DNA of 64,000 bases. Origin: Aureimonas sp. Leaf427 (GTDB lineage: Bacteria > Pseudomonadota > Alphaproteobacteria > Rhizobiales > Rhizobiaceae). The notes under the pieces are model-generated. The model had not been told where the DNA came from. It did no database searches and saw only the letters and a list, made by a program, of their open reading frames with translations. Shown one piece after another: positions 1-11,785 of the stretch. Numbering within the stretch: position 1 is the first letter of the stretch; each line of letters starts with the position of its first letter. The position numbers were made by a program, and so were the translations under genes. The DNA lies in the NCBI RefSeq assembly GCF_001425485.1, contig NZ_LMQW01000012.1:232100-296099 (forward strand), in the 5' to 3' direction.

Positions 1-9
1 GAGGGAGGC

Positions 10-149
10 ACCCCCCTCTGGCCTGCCGGCCATCTCCCCCGCAAGGGGAGAGATCAGTCTCGTCAGGGGCATTTCAGAATGAACAACCGTCCTTGAAGCT
101 GCCGATCTCCACCCTTGCGGGGGAGATGGCCGGCAGGCCAGAGGGGGGT
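10..149. repeat. 37-bp perfect inverted repeat, intergenic palindromic element
   Basis: Positions 10-46 are exactly the reverse complement of 113-149, separated by 66 bases. The arms are C/G-rich and contain the block GGCCTGCCGGCC. Long perfect intergenic palindromes of this type are common dispersed repeats in Rhizobiales genomes (RIME-like). In RNA it would form a very stable stem. It lies beyond the 3' end of the ndh-like gene and may also end its transcription. Confidence 0.8.
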
Positions 150-180
150 GTCTCGCGTCAACGCAAGGCCACCCCTCACC

Positions 181-1464
181 TTATCCATGCAGCTTCAGCG
201 CCGGCCCCTTGGTCGGCGAAATCACGTCGGCCAGAATGGCGACCGAGCCCCGCAGCGGTCCCAGCACCGCCCATTGGTGCCGGCGCTGGAGCGCGTGGTA
301 GGCGGCCTTGGCGAACTGGCCGTCGATGAAGAAGTCGTCGCGCCGGCCGAGGCCGACGAGGCCGACCGTTCCGGCATTGCCGAGCGAGACGAGCTTTCCC
401 TTGTCCTTGAAGCGGAACGGACGGATCGGCGAGCCGTCGATCGCCTTCGGCAGGGCATCGGCGAGATAGGCGGCCTCCTGGCTCGCGACCTGCGCCGTCG
501 GCGGCAGCGGGCGCTCGGTGCCTTCCAGCACGAGGCTCGCGGCATCGCCGAGCGCGAAGATCCGATCGTCGACCGTCGTGCGCAGGCAGGCGTCGACCTT
601 CAGGCGGCCCCGGTTGTCCAGCTCGAAATCGGCCAGTTTCGACAGGACGGGCAGGCCGATCGAGCCCGCGGCCCAGACCGTGATGTCGGCGGGCCAGTGG
701 CCGCTGTCGCTGCGCACGACGTCGCGCTCGACGGCGGTGATCTTCGCGCCCGTCACGACGGCGACGTCGAGCGCGGCCAGACGCTTCAGGATGCCCTTGC
801 GCAGATCCTCGTCGGAGCCCGGCATGATCTCGGGCGCGGCTTCGAGGATGGTGAGGTCGAGCAGTCTGTCCTGCACCTCGCCCTCGCGGTCGAAGAAGGC
901 GCGCTCGGAGAGGCGCAGATGCGCGGCCAGCTCCGTGCCGGTCGCGCCGGAGCCGACGATCACGATGCGGGCAGGCTCTCCCGTCTCCCGCGCATGGATC
1001 ATCAGCGAGACGAAGCGCTCGCGAAAGGCGTCCGCATCGACCTTGGCATCGAGCCGGATGGCGTTTTCCGCGACGCCCTTCGTGCCGAAATCGGCGGTGA
1101 GACCGCCGAGCGCGACGACGCAGGTGTCGTAGGGAACATTGCGGGCATCGGCGAAGTCCTCGCCGTTCGGTCCGGGCATGGCGGCCAGACGCACGGTCCG
1201 CCCGGCGCGGTCGATCGTCTCGACGCTGCCCTGCTCGAAGCGGAAGCCGCGCATCTTGGCCAGCATGTAGAAGCTGATCTCGGAGAGGGTCGAGTTCACC
1301 GTGCCCGCCGCGAACTCGTGCAGGCGGGGCTTCCAGAGATGCGAGCCGACGCGATCGACGAGCGTCACGGCGATCCCGCCGCGCGAGGCCAGAGCCGAGG
1401 CAAGCTCCAGCCCGCCCGAACCGCCACCGAGAATCACGATCCGATGCCGGGTCGCCTGCGTCAT
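181..1464 (-). CDS. NAD(P)/FAD-dependent oxidoreductase, type II NADH dehydrogenase-like
   Basis: This 427-residue flavoprotein is probably a single-subunit NADH:quinone oxidoreductase (NDH-2), passing electrons from NADH to quinone at the inner face of the membrane without pumping protons. An FAD-binding GGGSGG motif lies at residues 13-18, and a second dinucleotide fold with GSGATG lies near 170. The motif FALGDAA, typical of the pyridine nucleotide-disulphide oxidoreductase family, lies further on. I chose the start at 1464 because it has AGGAG upstream and is followed directly by the first beta strand. It lies 88 bases after the bdhA-like gene on the same strand. A related FAD-dependent oxidoreductase with another acceptor is possible. 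Confidence 0.8.
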   Translation of the reverse strand: MTQATRHRIVILGGGSGGLELASALASRGGIAVTLVDRVGSHLWKPRLHEFAAGTVNSTLSEISFYMLAKMRGFRFEQGSVETIDRAGRTVRLAAMPGPNGEDFADARNVPYDTCVVALGGLTADFGTKGVAENAIRLDAKVDADAFRERFVSLMIHARETGEPARIVIVGSGATGTELAAHLRLSERAFFDREGEVQDRLLDLTILEAAPEIMPGSDEDLRKGILKRLAALDVAVVTGAKITAVERDVVRSDSGHWPADITVWAAGSIGLPVLSKLADFELDNRGRLKVDACLRTTVDDRIFALGDAASLVLEGTERPLPPTAQVASQEAAYLADALPKAIDGSPIRPFRFKDKGKLVSLGNAGTVGLVGLGRRDDFFIDGQFAKAAYHALQRRHQWAVLGPLRGSVAILADVISPTKGPALKLHG

Positions 1465-1552
1465 GCACCGTCTCCTATCGTCTGCTTCGAACATGGGGGG
1501 CCGACCGGGCTGCGCGGATCGCTTCGCCGGCCGGAAAGGGGTTGGTTTCGTG

Positions 1553-2332
1553 TCAGCCCATGTGCCAGCCGTGGCTGACGGTGATCGACTGGCCGGTCAG
1601 AGCGTTGGAGCGGAAACCGGCCAGGAAGATCGCGAGGTCGGCGACGTCCTCGGTCGTCGTGAACTCGCCATCGACGGTCGAGCCGAGCATGACGCGCTTC
1701 ACGACCTCCTCCTCGGAAATGCCGAGCGTCCTCGCCTGTTCGGGAATCTGCTTCTCGACGAGGGGCGTCTTCACGAAGCCGGGGCAGATGACGTTGGAGC
1801 GCACGCCATGCTTGGCGCCTTCCTTGGCCATGACGCGGGAAAAGCCGAGAATGCCATGCTTGGCGGCCACATAGGCGCTCTTCAGCGGCGAGGCTTCGTG
1901 GCTATGGGCCGACCCCATATAGATCAGCGAGCCCGAGCCCTTGGGATACATGTGCTTGATGCAGGCCTTGGTCAGGAGGAAGGCACCGCCGACATGGATG
2001 TCCAGCATCCGGCGGAAATCGGCATAGGGAAAATCCTCGACCGCGTGGACGATCTGAATGCCGGCATTCGACATCATGACGTCGATGCCGCCGAAGACCT
2101 TGGCCGCTTCGTCGACGCCTCTCGCGACCGCAGCCTCGTCGGTGACGTCCATCTCGATCGCCAGCGCCCGGCCGCCGGCCGCTTCGATCCGTCCGGCCGT
2201 CTCGTCGGCGCCGGCCTTGACGATATCGCAGATCGCGACGCTCGCGCCCTCCCGCGCGAAGGCGAGGGCGATATCCCGGCCGATGCCCGAGCCGGCGCCC
2301 GTGACGACGGCCACCTTGTCCTTCAGCTGCAT
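1553..2332 (-). CDS. bdhA: 3-hydroxybutyrate dehydrogenase, short-chain dehydrogenase family
   Basis: This 259-residue short-chain dehydrogenase has the cofactor motif TGAGSGIG at 11-18, NAG in the middle, and a YxxxK catalytic pair in SAYVAAKHG. The C-terminal part ([34 protein letters not shown]) closely follows D-3-hydroxybutyrate dehydrogenases, which interconvert 3-hydroxybutyrate and acetoacetate in polyhydroxybutyrate and ketone-body metabolism. The start at 2332 has a GGGGAGAG ribosome site. The gene is isolated from the chemotaxis gene upstream by a terminator and probably leads into the ndh-like gene. Confidence 0.85.
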   Translation of the reverse strand: MQLKDKVAVVTGAGSGIGRDIALAFAREGASVAICDIVKAGADETAGRIEAAGGRALAIEMDVTDEAAVARGVDEAAKVFGGIDVMMSNAGIQIVHAVEDFPYADFRRMLDIHVGGAFLLTKACIKHMYPKGSGSLIYMGSAHSHEASPLKSAYVAAKHGILGFSRVMAKEGAKHGVRSNVICPGFVKTPLVEKQIPEQARTLGISEEEVVKRVMLGSTVDGEFTTTEDVADLAIFLAGFRSNALTGQSITVSHGWHMG

Positions 2333-2385
2333 GCGTCTCTCCCCGTCCTCTGCCAGCGCACCCGCGACTTGGCCTGGAGATTGAC

Positions 2386-2418
2386 CAAAAAGGAAGGGCC
2401 GGCAAGAGCGCCGGCCCC
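2386..2418 (-). terminator. Rho-independent terminator after the chemotaxis receptor gene
   Basis: Read on the minus strand, a GC-rich stem (GGGCCGGC with GCCGGCCC, 6-base loop) is followed by CTTCCTTTTT. It lies just past the stop codon of the chemotaxis receptor and should separate it from the bdhA-like gene. Confidence 0.8.
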
Positions 2419-2447
2419 GATCGCAGCGATCCTCGCGCCTCGAACGA

Positions 2448-4745
<2,298 letters not shown>

Positions 4746-5645
4746 ATGAGCTTGCGGATCGACGGCAAGGCCGCTGCGGCGGCGATCATCCAGACGGTGA
4801 AGGCCGAGAGCGCCAAGCTTCTGGCCGAGAGCGGCACCCGCCCGGGGCTTGCCGTCGTGATCGTCGGCGAAGATCCGGCCAGCCAGGTCTATGTCGCGTC
4901 CAAGGCGAAGATGGCGGAGGAATGCGGGTTCAAGTCGGTGAAGCACGTTCTGCCCGCGACCGCCGCCGAGGACGAGGTTCTCGACCTCGTGCGCGATCTC
5001 AACGCCGATCCCTCGATCCACGGCATTCTCGTCCAGCTGCCGCTGCCGGCCTCGATCGATTCCACCCGCATCGTCCAATCGATCGCGGCGGACAAGGACG
5101 TCGACGGGTTCCATCTCGTCAATGTCGGCCGGCTCGGCTCGGGCGATCTCGCCTCCGCCTTCGTGCCCTGCACGCCGGCGGGCTCGATGATCCTCATCCG
5201 CCAGGTGCTGGGCGACAATCTCGCGGGCAAGACGGCCGTGGTGCTCGGCCGCTCCAACATCGTCGGCAAGCCCATGGCGCAGCTCCTGCTCGCCGCCGAC
5301 GCCACCGTCACCATCGCCCATTCGCGCACCAAGGATCTGCCCGCCCTCTGCCGCACGGCCGATATTCTGGTGGCCGCCGTCGGACGGCCCGAAATGGTGC
5401 GGGGCGACTGGGTGAAGCCCGGCGCGGTCGTGATCGACGTCGGCATCAACCGCATCGCGGCGCCGGAGCGCGGCGAGGGCAAGACACGGCTCGTCGGCGA
5501 CGTCGCCTACGAGGAGGCCGCCGCCGTCGCCGAAGCGATCACGCCGGTTCCCGGCGGCGTCGGACCGATGACGATCGCGCTCCTGATGGCGAACACGGTC
5601 GTCTCCGCCTGCCGGACGGCCGGGCGCGACGTGCCGGCGTTCTGA
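4746..5645 (+). CDS. folD: Bifunctional methylenetetrahydrofolate dehydrogenase/cyclohydrolase FolD
   Basis: A 299-residue cytosolic enzyme of one-carbon metabolism. It oxidises 5,10-methylene-THF to methenyl-THF with NADP and hydrolyses that to 10-formyl-THF. The signature blocks are in order: [12 protein letters not shown] with the catalytic lysine, [26 protein letters not shown] (cofactor site) and PGGVGPMT near the end. Length is normal. The start codon ATG at 4746 fits the family N-terminus. Confidence 0.97.
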   Translation: MSLRIDGKAAAAAIIQTVKAESAKLLAESGTRPGLAVVIVGEDPASQVYVASKAKMAEECGFKSVKHVLPATAAEDEVLDLVRDLNADPSIHGILVQLPLPASIDSTRIVQSIAADKDVDGFHLVNVGRLGSGDLASAFVPCTPAGSMILIRQVLGDNLAGKTAVVLGRSNIVGKPMAQLLLAADATVTIAHSRTKDLPALCRTADILVAAVGRPEMVRGDWVKPGAVVIDVGINRIAAPERGEGKTRLVGDVAYEEAAAVAEAITPVPGGVGPMTIALLMANTVVSACRTAGRDVPAF

Positions 5646-5683
5646 GGGTCAGGCGAACTTGCAGGCCTGATGGCGAAGGCCTA

Positions 5684-5704
5684 TCGTGACCACATAGGTC
5701 ACGA
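5684..5704. promoter_or_regulatory. Perfect 8-bp inverted repeat, likely operator of the toxin-antitoxin pair
   Basis: TCGTGACC and GGTCACGA are separated by ACATA and sit 11 bases before the antitoxin start codon. Phd-type antitoxins repress their own operon through such palindromes, so this is the expected autoregulatory site. That role is inferred from position. Confidence 0.6.
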
Positions 5705-5715
5705 GGATACGGAAC

Positions 5716-5958
5716 TTGAAAACGCTTCAGCTTCGCGAGGCAAAATCCGCCTTCTCGTCCGTCGTGGAAGCGGCCGAGCGGGGAGAGCCCACGATCGTGA
5801 CGAAGCATGGCCGTGCGGCAGCCATGATCGTTCCGGTCGAGGAAGGCCGGAAGCTGTTTCCCGACAAGAGCCCGAGCTTCGCCGATCTCCTGCTCGCCAT
5901 TCCATCCGCCATTCCGATCGAGCGCGACGAGAGCCCGATGCGGAACGTCGATCTCTGA
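5716..5958 (+). CDS. Phd/YefM-type antitoxin
   Basis: An 80-residue protein starting with TTG. The N-terminus (LQLREAKSAFSSVVEAAERGEPTIVTKHGRAAA read in part) is the typical Phd/YefM DNA-binding fold: a strand, a helix with AKxxFS, and the TKHGRxAA hairpin. The C-terminal tail should wrap the toxin. The gene lies 10 bases before the PIN toxin, in antitoxin-first order. No ATG in this frame allows a complete N-terminal domain, which supports the TTG start. Confidence 0.85.
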   Translation: MKTLQLREAKSAFSSVVEAAERGEPTIVTKHGRAAAMIVPVEEGRKLFPDKSPSFADLLLAIPSAIPIERDESPMRNVDL

Positions 5959-5968
5959 CGGATCGGCC

Positions 5969-6430
5969 GTGAAGGGCTGGCTCCTCGACACAAACATTCT
6001 CAGCCAATTCGCGCCCGACAAGAGCGGACGGGTTCGCGTCGATCCTCGGCTCGCCGAATGGCTGCGCGCCCGGAGCGACAGCCTGTATATCTCGGCGGTC
6101 TCGGTTGCGGAGGTCACGCGCGGCATTGCCGGTCTCAGACGGTCCGGCGCCAGCGAGCGGGCGGACGGTCTCCAGGTCTGGATCGATCGTATTCTCGCCC
6201 TCTACGAGGATCGCGCGCTGCCCGTCGATGTCTCGATCGGACGAACCGCCGGCCGCATCGACGATCGCGCGCGCTCGATCGGTCGCCATCCCGGATTTGC
6301 CGATACGCTCATCGCCGCGACGGCGGAGACGCATCGGCTGACGCTCCTCACCCAGAACCTGCGCCACTTCGCGCCTCTCGGCCTCAGTATCGCCGTCGTC
6401 GATCCGCTGGTGTCCGATCTGCAGGCTTGA
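5969..6430 (+). CDS. VapC-type PIN-domain ribonuclease toxin
   Basis: A 153-residue PIN-domain protein, expected to be a magnesium-dependent RNase that cleaves tRNA or rRNA when released from its antitoxin. The acidic metal ligands are visible: D7 in LLDTN, E48 in SVAEVTRG, D112 in FADTLIAAT, with N130 in LTQN. The start is GTG at 5969, 10 bases after the antitoxin stop. Because all catalytic residues are kept, the module looks intact. Confidence 0.85.
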   Translation: MKGWLLDTNILSQFAPDKSGRVRVDPRLAEWLRARSDSLYISAVSVAEVTRGIAGLRRSGASERADGLQVWIDRILALYEDRALPVDVSIGRTAGRIDDRARSIGRHPGFADTLIAATAETHRLTLLTQNLRHFAPLGLSIAVVDPLVSDLQA

Positions 6431-6460
6431 GCCGCCAGCGCTTGCGTCGGTCCGTGTCGA

Positions 6461-6483
6461 GCCGGCGCGGAAAAACCGCCGGC
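6461..6483. terminator. GC-rich hairpin between convergent vapC-like and grpE genes
   Basis: GCCGGC and its complement flank a loop containing AAAAA. It lies between two convergent genes and could end either transcript. No clear U-run is present. Confidence 0.35.
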
Positions 6484-6515
6484 CCGTTCATTCGATCAGC
6501 GTGCGCCGGCAGAGA

Positions 6516-7190
6516 TCAGGCCGCGCTGCCCTCCGCGGGCTTCGGCTCCACGACGGTCTTCGGGCCGCCCTTGGAGACGCCGACGAGGGCGGGGCGCAGG
6601 ACGCGGTCGCCGATGGCGTAGCCGTCCTGGACGACCTGGAGCACCGTGTTGTTGGCGACCTCGGCGTTGGGGATCTCGAACATGGCCTGATGGAAGTTCG
6701 GGTCGAAGCGCTGGCCTTCCGGCTCCAGCTTCTTCACGCCGAACTTGTCCAGCGTCGCCAGCATGGCGCGCTCTGTCAGTTCCACCCCGTCGATCAGCGT
6801 GGTCAGGCCCGTCTCGGCGCCGGCCTCCCGAGCATCCGCGGGCACGGCCTGGATGGCGCGGCGCAGATTGTCGAGAACGGCGAGCATCTCGCGGGCAAAG
6901 ACCGTGACGCCGTAGACGCGCGCGTCCTTCAGCTCGCGCTCGGTGCGGCGGCGAAGGTTCTCCATGTCCGCGTTGAGGCGCAGCATGCGGTCCTTGAGAT
7001 CGGCGGTCTCGCCCTCCAGCTCGGCGATCCGGTCGGCCGCGACGCTCTGGATGAAGGCTTCCGCATCGTCCTCGGAATAGCCGCCGCGCTCGAAGGGGCC
7101 GGCGGACCGGGTCTCGCCTGCGGCATCGTCCGGCACGGAGGTCTCGGCCGTCGTCTCGGCTTCGCTGCGGTTGTCCGTATCGCTCGTCAT
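6516..7190 (-). CDS. grpE: Nucleotide exchange factor GrpE
   Basis: A 224-residue DnaK co-chaperone that releases ADP from DnaK and acts as a thermosensor. It has an acidic, disordered N-terminus (about 1-45), a long dimerising coiled coil (about 50-110) and the C-terminal beta wing with [20 protein letters not shown] and [19 protein letters not shown], which is the family signature. The start at 7190 is taken as the ATG following GGGGACGAC. It lies downstream of hrcA on the same strand, the usual rhizobial pairing. Confidence 0.95.
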   Translation of the reverse strand: MTSDTDNRSEAETTAETSVPDDAAGETRSAGPFERGGYSEDDAEAFIQSVAADRIAELEGETADLKDRMLRLNADMENLRRRTERELKDARVYGVTVFAREMLAVLDNLRRAIQAVPADAREAGAETGLTTLIDGVELTERAMLATLDKFGVKKLEPEGQRFDPNFHQAMFEIPNAEVANNTVLQVVQDGYAIGDRVLRPALVGVSKGGPKTVVEPKPAEGSAA

Positions 7191-7399
7191 GTCGTCCCCG
7201 CGAATGTGCCGACCGGAGCCGCGCGCCCGGATGGCGGGCGCGTGCCGTCGTGGCCGGTGCTGATGGCGTTTCCAACGCCGCATATCGAATGGGCACGCGC
7301 GAAAATCAAGGCCGGCCAGGGTCGAGGAGCGGCCTCGGTCGAGCCCTAGCCAAGGGTTTTCCGAGCGCGTGCCGTTGCTAGCCGGCGACGCGCCCAGCC

Positions 7400-8500
7400 T
7401 CACGGCCGCCGGGCGGCCGCCCCTTGCGCGAGGAGGCGCGACACGAGACGCGCGGTGTAGTCGACCATCGGCACGATGCGGCGATAGTTCAGCCGCGTCG
7501 GCCCGATCACGCCGACCGCTCCGATCACCCGCTCGTCGCCGTCATTGTAGGGCGCGATCACAAGCGAGGAGCCCGAGAGCGAGAAGAGCTTGTTCTCCGA
7601 GCCGATGAAGATGCGCACGCCGTTGCCGGTCTCGGCGAGGTCCAGAAGCTCGATGAGCGAACTCTTGGTCTCCAGGTCGTCGAAGAGGAGGCGCAGGCGC
7701 TCCAGGTCGTCGGCGGCCGTGACGTTTTCCAAGAGATTGGCCCGGCCGCGCACGATGAGACGCGAGGGCTGGTCCGCGGAGGCGCCCGACCAGACCGCGA
7801 GCCCCTTTTCCACCAGCGCCTGCCCGAGAAGATCGAGCGCGTTCGCGGTCTCCTCCTTCAGAAGGCGGACGCGCTCGCGCGCCTCCGCGATCGTGCGCCC
7901 GACGACATGGGCATTGAGGAAGTTCGAAGCCTCCACGAGCTGCGAGGCCGTGACACCGGCCGGCAGATCGACGATGCGGTTCTCCACCTCGCCGTTCTCG
8001 CCGACGAGCACGGCGAGCGCTCTCGTCGCCTCGAGACGGATGAACTCGATGTGCTTCAGGCGAAGGTCCGCCTTCTGCGTGAGAACGAGCCCCGCGCCGC
8101 GCGAGAGGCCGGAAAGAAGCTGGCTCGCCTCGGTGAGGAGCGAGGCGAAGGAGCGCTGGTCGCCGCTGGCGCGGACCTTCTCCTCGATGTTCTCGCGCTC
8201 GGCCTGCGGCAGGTCGCCGACCTCGAGGAACGCATCGACGAAGAAGCGAAGGCCGAGCTCGGTCGGCATGCGACCGGCGCTGACATGAGGCGAGTAGATG
8301 AGGCCGAGCGCCTCGAGATCGCTCATCACGTTGCGCACGGAGGCGGGCGACAGCGAGGTCGAGAGCAGCCGCGACAGAACGCGCGAGCCGACCGGCTCGC
8401 CGATGTCGAGATAGGTTTCGACGAGAATGCGGAAAATGTCGCGCGAGCGCGGGTCGAGCGGCATCGGAATGTCCGCCACGGGAAGCCTGAAATCGTTCAT
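7400..8500 (-). CDS. hrcA: Heat-inducible transcription repressor HrcA
   Basis: This 366-residue repressor binds CIRCE operators ahead of groE-type genes and is kept active by GroEL. The N-terminal winged helix ([21 protein letters not shown] region) and the C-terminal block ending near [26 protein letters not shown] are diagnostic. No CIRCE sequence was seen in its own upstream region. The likely target operons lie outside this window. Confidence 0.96.
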   Translation of the reverse strand: MNDFRLPVADIPMPLDPRSRDIFRILVETYLDIGEPVGSRVLSRLLSTSLSPASVRNVMSDLEALGLIYSPHVSAGRMPTELGLRFFVDAFLEVGDLPQAERENIEEKVRASGDQRSFASLLTEASQLLSGLSRGAGLVLTQKADLRLKHIEFIRLEATRALAVLVGENGEVENRIVDLPAGVTASQLVEASNFLNAHVVGRTIAEARERVRLLKEETANALDLLGQALVEKGLAVWSGASADQPSRLIVRGRANLLENVTAADDLERLRLLFDDLETKSSLIELLDLAETGNGVRIFIGSENKLFSLSGSSLVIAPYNDGDERVIGAVGVIGPTRLNYRRIVPMVDYTARLVSRLLAQGAAARRP

Positions 8501-8721
8501 GGTTCGGGCCGCTCAAGCATGGGCTAGACTATAGGCATGCGCGAGGCCGCCGCCAAGCGGGTGCGCCGCACTCCACAGGCGGTTCGGGCGCCGAGCGGCA
8601 AATTGCTTTGCGCCTGCGAAAGGGCCATGGTTAAAGGCGCTTTCCGGCATCGAGCCGATCCGCCCACTGCGCGGAGATCGCTCGCGGCCGACCCGAACTC
8701 GGAAGCGGACTTCGAAATATC

Positions 8722-9444
8722 ATGCGGCCATCCAAGCGCGCCAGCGACGAACTCCGGGCGGTTTCGCTCGAACGCGGCTTTTCCCGCCATGCGGAAGGCT
8801 CCTGCCTCGTCAAGTTCGGCGACACGCACGTTCTCTGCACGGCGAGCCTGGAAGAGCGCGTGCCGCCCTTCCTGAAGAATTCCGGCAAGGGCTGGGTGAC
8901 GGCCGAATACGGCATGCTGCCGCGCGCCACCGGCGAGCGCATGCGCCGCGAGGCCGCGACCGGCAAGCAGTCCGGCCGCACGCAGGAAATCCAGCGCCTG
9001 ATCGGCCGCAGCTTGCGCACCATCGTCGATCTCGGCGCCCTCGGCGAGCGGCAGATCTCGATCGACTGCGACGTGATCCAGGCCGATGGCGGCACGCGCA
9101 CGGCCTCCATCACCGGCGCCTTCGTCGCCCTGTCCGACTGTCTCGCCTGGATGGAGACGCGCGGCATGGTGACCCGCGACAAGGTCATCAAGGACCATGT
9201 CGCCGCCATTTCCTGCGGCATCTACAAGGGCGAGCCCGTGCTCGACTTGGACTATCTGGAAGATTCGGCGGCCGACACGGACGCCAACTTCGTGATGACG
9301 GGACGCGGCGGCATCGTGGAAATCCAGGGCACGGCGGAGAAGGAGCCCTTCTCGGAAGCCGAGCTGCAGAGCCTTCTGAACCTCGCCAAGGGCGGCATCG
9401 CGCGTCTCGTGGCGCTCCAGGCCGAGGCCATCGGCGCGGCGTAA
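8722..9444 (+). CDS. rph: Ribonuclease PH
   Basis: A 240-residue phosphorolytic 3'-5' exoribonuclease that trims tRNA precursors; it functions as a hexamer. Typical blocks are [11 protein letters not shown] at the start, [29 protein letters not shown] and [18 protein letters not shown]. It is transcribed divergently from hrcA, as in other Rhizobiales. Confidence 0.97.
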   Translation: MRPSKRASDELRAVSLERGFSRHAEGSCLVKFGDTHVLCTASLEERVPPFLKNSGKGWVTAEYGMLPRATGERMRREAATGKQSGRTQEIQRLIGRSLRTIVDLGALGERQISIDCDVIQADGGTRTASITGAFVALSDCLAWMETRGMVTRDKVIKDHVAAISCGIYKGEPVLDLDYLEDSAADTDANFVMTGRGGIVEIQGTAEKEPFSEAELQSLLNLAKGGIARLVALQAEAIGAA

Positions 9445-9462
9445 GGCAGGCTCGCGGACAGG

Positions 9463-9482
9463 CGGCCCCCGAAGGGGCCGTC
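9463..9482 (+). terminator. GC-rich hairpin downstream of rph
   Basis: CGGCCCC and GGGGCCG flank the tetraloop CGAA, shortly after the rph stop. There is no U-run, so it may be an RNA-stabilising or pausing stem rather than a full terminator. Confidence 0.4.
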
Positions 9483-9547
9483 CAGATCCCGCAACGCCCC
9501 GGCGAGAGATCGACGGCGCGGCGCGGGCACAGGAGATGGAGAGCGCC

Positions 9548-10234
9548 ATGACGGCACGACGGATCGACGGCAAGCGCCTTCTCGTGGCGAGCCACAACCA
9601 AGGCAAGATCCGCGAGCTGCATTTCCTGCTCGGCGGCCTCGCCATCGAGCTCGTCACCGCCGGCTCGCTCGGCCTTCCCGAGCCGGTCGAGGACGGAACG
9701 ACCTTCGTGGAGAACGCGCGGATCAAGGCCCTGGCGGCCGCCACCGCCGCGGGCGAGGTCGCTCTGTCCGACGATTCCGGGCTCTGCGTCGAGGCGCTGG
9801 ACGGCGCGCCCGGCGTCTACACGGCCGACTGGTCGGGGCCGAACCGCGACTGGGATCTGGCCATGCGCACCGTCGAGGAGAAGCTGCAGGCCGCCGGCGC
9901 GACCGAGCCGGCGCAGCGCCGCGCGCGCTTCGTCTCGCTTCTCTGCCTCGCCTGGCCGGACGGGCACACCCAGGAATATCTCGGCGAGCGCGACGGCACC
10001 CTCGTCTGGCCCGGCCGGCGCGGGCCGATCGCCTATGGCTACGACCCCGTCTTCATGCCGGACGGCGAGACGCGCACCTTCGGCGAGATGACGGCCGAGG
10101 AGAAGCACGGCTCGATCTGGCATGCGCCCGGTCCGCTCTCGCATCGTGCGCGCTCGGTCCAGCTTCTGGTCGAGCAGGCCTTCCCCGAAGGCGCCCGGCC
10201 TGCCGGACCGGCGGCCTATCCCGATGGGGTATGA
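9548..10234 (+). CDS. rdgB: XTP/dITP pyrophosphatase (non-canonical purine NTP phosphatase)
   Basis: A house-cleaning enzyme that hydrolyses dITP and XTP to monophosphates and keeps deaminated purines out of DNA. The motifs SHNQGKIRE near the N-terminus and LSDDSGLCVEALDGAPGVY are those of the HAM1/RdgB family. I take ATG 9548 as the start (228 residues); an ATG at 9536 would add four residues. Its stop is followed almost at once by hemW. Confidence 0.95.
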   Translation: MTARRIDGKRLLVASHNQGKIRELHFLLGGLAIELVTAGSLGLPEPVEDGTTFVENARIKALAAATAAGEVALSDDSGLCVEALDGAPGVYTADWSGPNRDWDLAMRTVEEKLQAAGATEPAQRRARFVSLLCLAWPDGHTQEYLGERDGTLVWPGRRGPIAYGYDPVFMPDGETRTFGEMTAEEKHGSIWHAPGPLSHRARSVQLLVEQAFPEGARPAGPAAYPDGV

Positions 10235-10235
10235 G

Positions 10236-11432
10236 ATGATGGAGTTCGACCGCTCGTCGGCTTCGGTCACGCGCTTTCCGCCCCTCTCGCGCGAGCCGGG
10301 CTTCGCGGTCTACGTGCACTGGCCCTTCTGCGCGGCCAAGTGCCCCTATTGCGACTTCAACAGCCATGTCCGCCATCAGGCGATCGACCAGGAGCGCTAT
10401 GCGCGCGCCTTCGCCCGCGAGATCGCCGAGATGGCGAAGCGCTCGGCCGGCGAGCGCGTCACCTCCATCTTCCTCGGCGGCGGCACGCCCTCGCTGATGA
10501 AGCCCGAGACGGTCGGCGCCGTGCTCGACGCCATCGCAAAGGCCTGGGACGTCGCGCCCGATGCCGAGATCACGCTGGAGGCGAACCCGTCCAGCGTCGA
10601 GGCCTCGCGCTTTCGCGGCTACCGCGCGGCGGGCGTCAACCGCGTCTCGCTCGGCGTCCAGGCGCTGAACGACCGAGACCTGAAGGCGCTCGGCCGGCTC
10701 CACGACGTCGCCCAGGCCCGCGAGGCGATCGGGCTCGCCCGCGCGATCTTCCCGCGCCTCTCCTTCGACCTCATCTATGCGCGCTCCGGCCAGACGGTCG
10801 CGGCCTGGGAGGCCGAGCTGACGGAGGCGATGGATCTGGCCGCCGACCATCTGTCGCTCTACCAGCTGACCATCGAGGAGGACACGCCCTTCCACGCCCT
10901 GCACAAGGCCGGCAAGCTGAAGGTGCCGGACGGCGAATTGTCCGCCGAGCTCTACGAGGCGACGCAGCGACTGACCGAGGCGCGCGGCATGCCGGCCTAC
11001 GAGATCTCGAACCATGCCGTGCCCGGCGCCGAGTCCCGCCACAACCTGACCTATTGGCGCTACGGCCTCTATGCCGGCGTCGGGCCGGGCGCGCACGGGC
11101 GGCTGATGGGGCCGGGCGGACGCCACGCGGTCGCGACCGAGCGCCATCCGGAGACCTGGCTGAAGATGGTCGAGGACTGGGAGAGCGGCATCGTCGTCGA
11201 CGACCGGCTGACCCCGGGAGAACAGGCCGACGAGCTTCTGCTCATGGGCCTGCGCCTTGCCGAGGGCATCGATCTCAAGCGCTGGCGGCGTCTCGCCGGC
11301 CGCGACATCGACCCGATCAGCGAGGCGGACCTCAGCGCCCACGGCATGGTCGAGCGTCTCGGGCCCGACCGCATCCGCGCGACGCCGGCCGGCATGCTCG
11401 TGCTCGACGCCGTCGTCGCCGATCTCGCGTGA
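10236..11432 (+). CDS. hemW: Radical SAM heme chaperone HemW
   Basis: A protein of about 398 residues, long annotated as oxygen-independent coproporphyrinogen oxidase-like and now known as a haem-inserting chaperone. The radical-SAM cluster motif CAAKCPYC (CxxxCxxC) lies in [17 protein letters not shown] near residue 33. It is followed by FLGGGTPSL and the HemN-type C-terminal domain. Several starts overlap or abut the rdgB stop (ATG at 10224, 10236 or 10239), so translation is coupled. Confidence 0.93.
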   Translation: MMEFDRSSASVTRFPPLSREPGFAVYVHWPFCAAKCPYCDFNSHVRHQAIDQERYARAFAREIAEMAKRSAGERVTSIFLGGGTPSLMKPETVGAVLDAIAKAWDVAPDAEITLEANPSSVEASRFRGYRAAGVNRVSLGVQALNDRDLKALGRLHDVAQAREAIGLARAIFPRLSFDLIYARSGQTVAAWEAELTEAMDLAADHLSLYQLTIEEDTPFHALHKAGKLKVPDGELSAELYEATQRLTEARGMPAYEISNHAVPGAESRHNLTYWRYGLYAGVGPGAHGRLMGPGGRHAVATERHPETWLKMVEDWESGIVVDDRLTPGEQADELLLMGLRLAEGIDLKRWRRLAGRDIDPISEADLSAHGMVERLGPDRIRATPAGMLVLDAVVADLA

Positions 11433-11785
11433 GCGGCGCCGTGTCAGCGCTCCCGGGCACGACCGTCCTTCTCTACGCGCTGGCGGCGCTGGCGGAAATC
11501 GCCGGCTGCTTCTCGGTTTTCGCGGTCCTGCGCCTCGACCGCTCGCCGCTCTGGCTCGCGCCGGGTTGTCTGGCTCTGGCGCTCTTCGCCTATCTTCTGG
11601 CGCTGGTTCCGAGCGAGGCGGCGGGCCGGACCTATGCCGCCTATGGCGGGGTCTACATCCTCGCCTCCCTCCTCTGGATGCAGCTCGCCGAGGGCGTTCG
11701 GCCCGACCGCTACGATCTCCTCGGCGCCGCCGTCTGCCTCGCCGGCGCCGGCATCATCCTCTTCGCGCCGCGGGCCCACGCATGA
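11429..11785 (+). CDS. YnfA/UPF0060 family small membrane protein
   Basis: A 118-residue protein with four transmembrane helices. The motifs [47 protein letters not shown] (read in part) are characteristic of the YnfA family. These are SMR-like membrane proteins linked to efflux in some species, but the physiological role is not settled. The GTG start overlaps the hemW stop, and the stop overlaps the rsmI start. Insertion of this gene between hemW and rsmI departs from the usual rhizobial order. Confidence 0.85.
   Translation: MSGAVSALPGTTVLLYALAALAEIAGCFSVFAVLRLDRSPLWLAPGCLALALFAYLLALVPSEAAGRTYAAYGGVYILASLLWMQLAEGVRPDRYDLLGAAVCLAGAGIILFAPRAHA

Noticed and set aside
115-1578. Long plus-strand open frame opposite the ndh-like gene
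   Set aside because: Antisense shadow of a well-supported flavoprotein; Arg/Asp-rich composition with no motif or ribosome site. Many similar long frames occur across this GC-rich window.
8501-8721. CIRCE operator in the hrcA/rph divergent region
   Set aside because: No TTAGCACTC-N9-GAGTGCTAA sequence was found on either strand.
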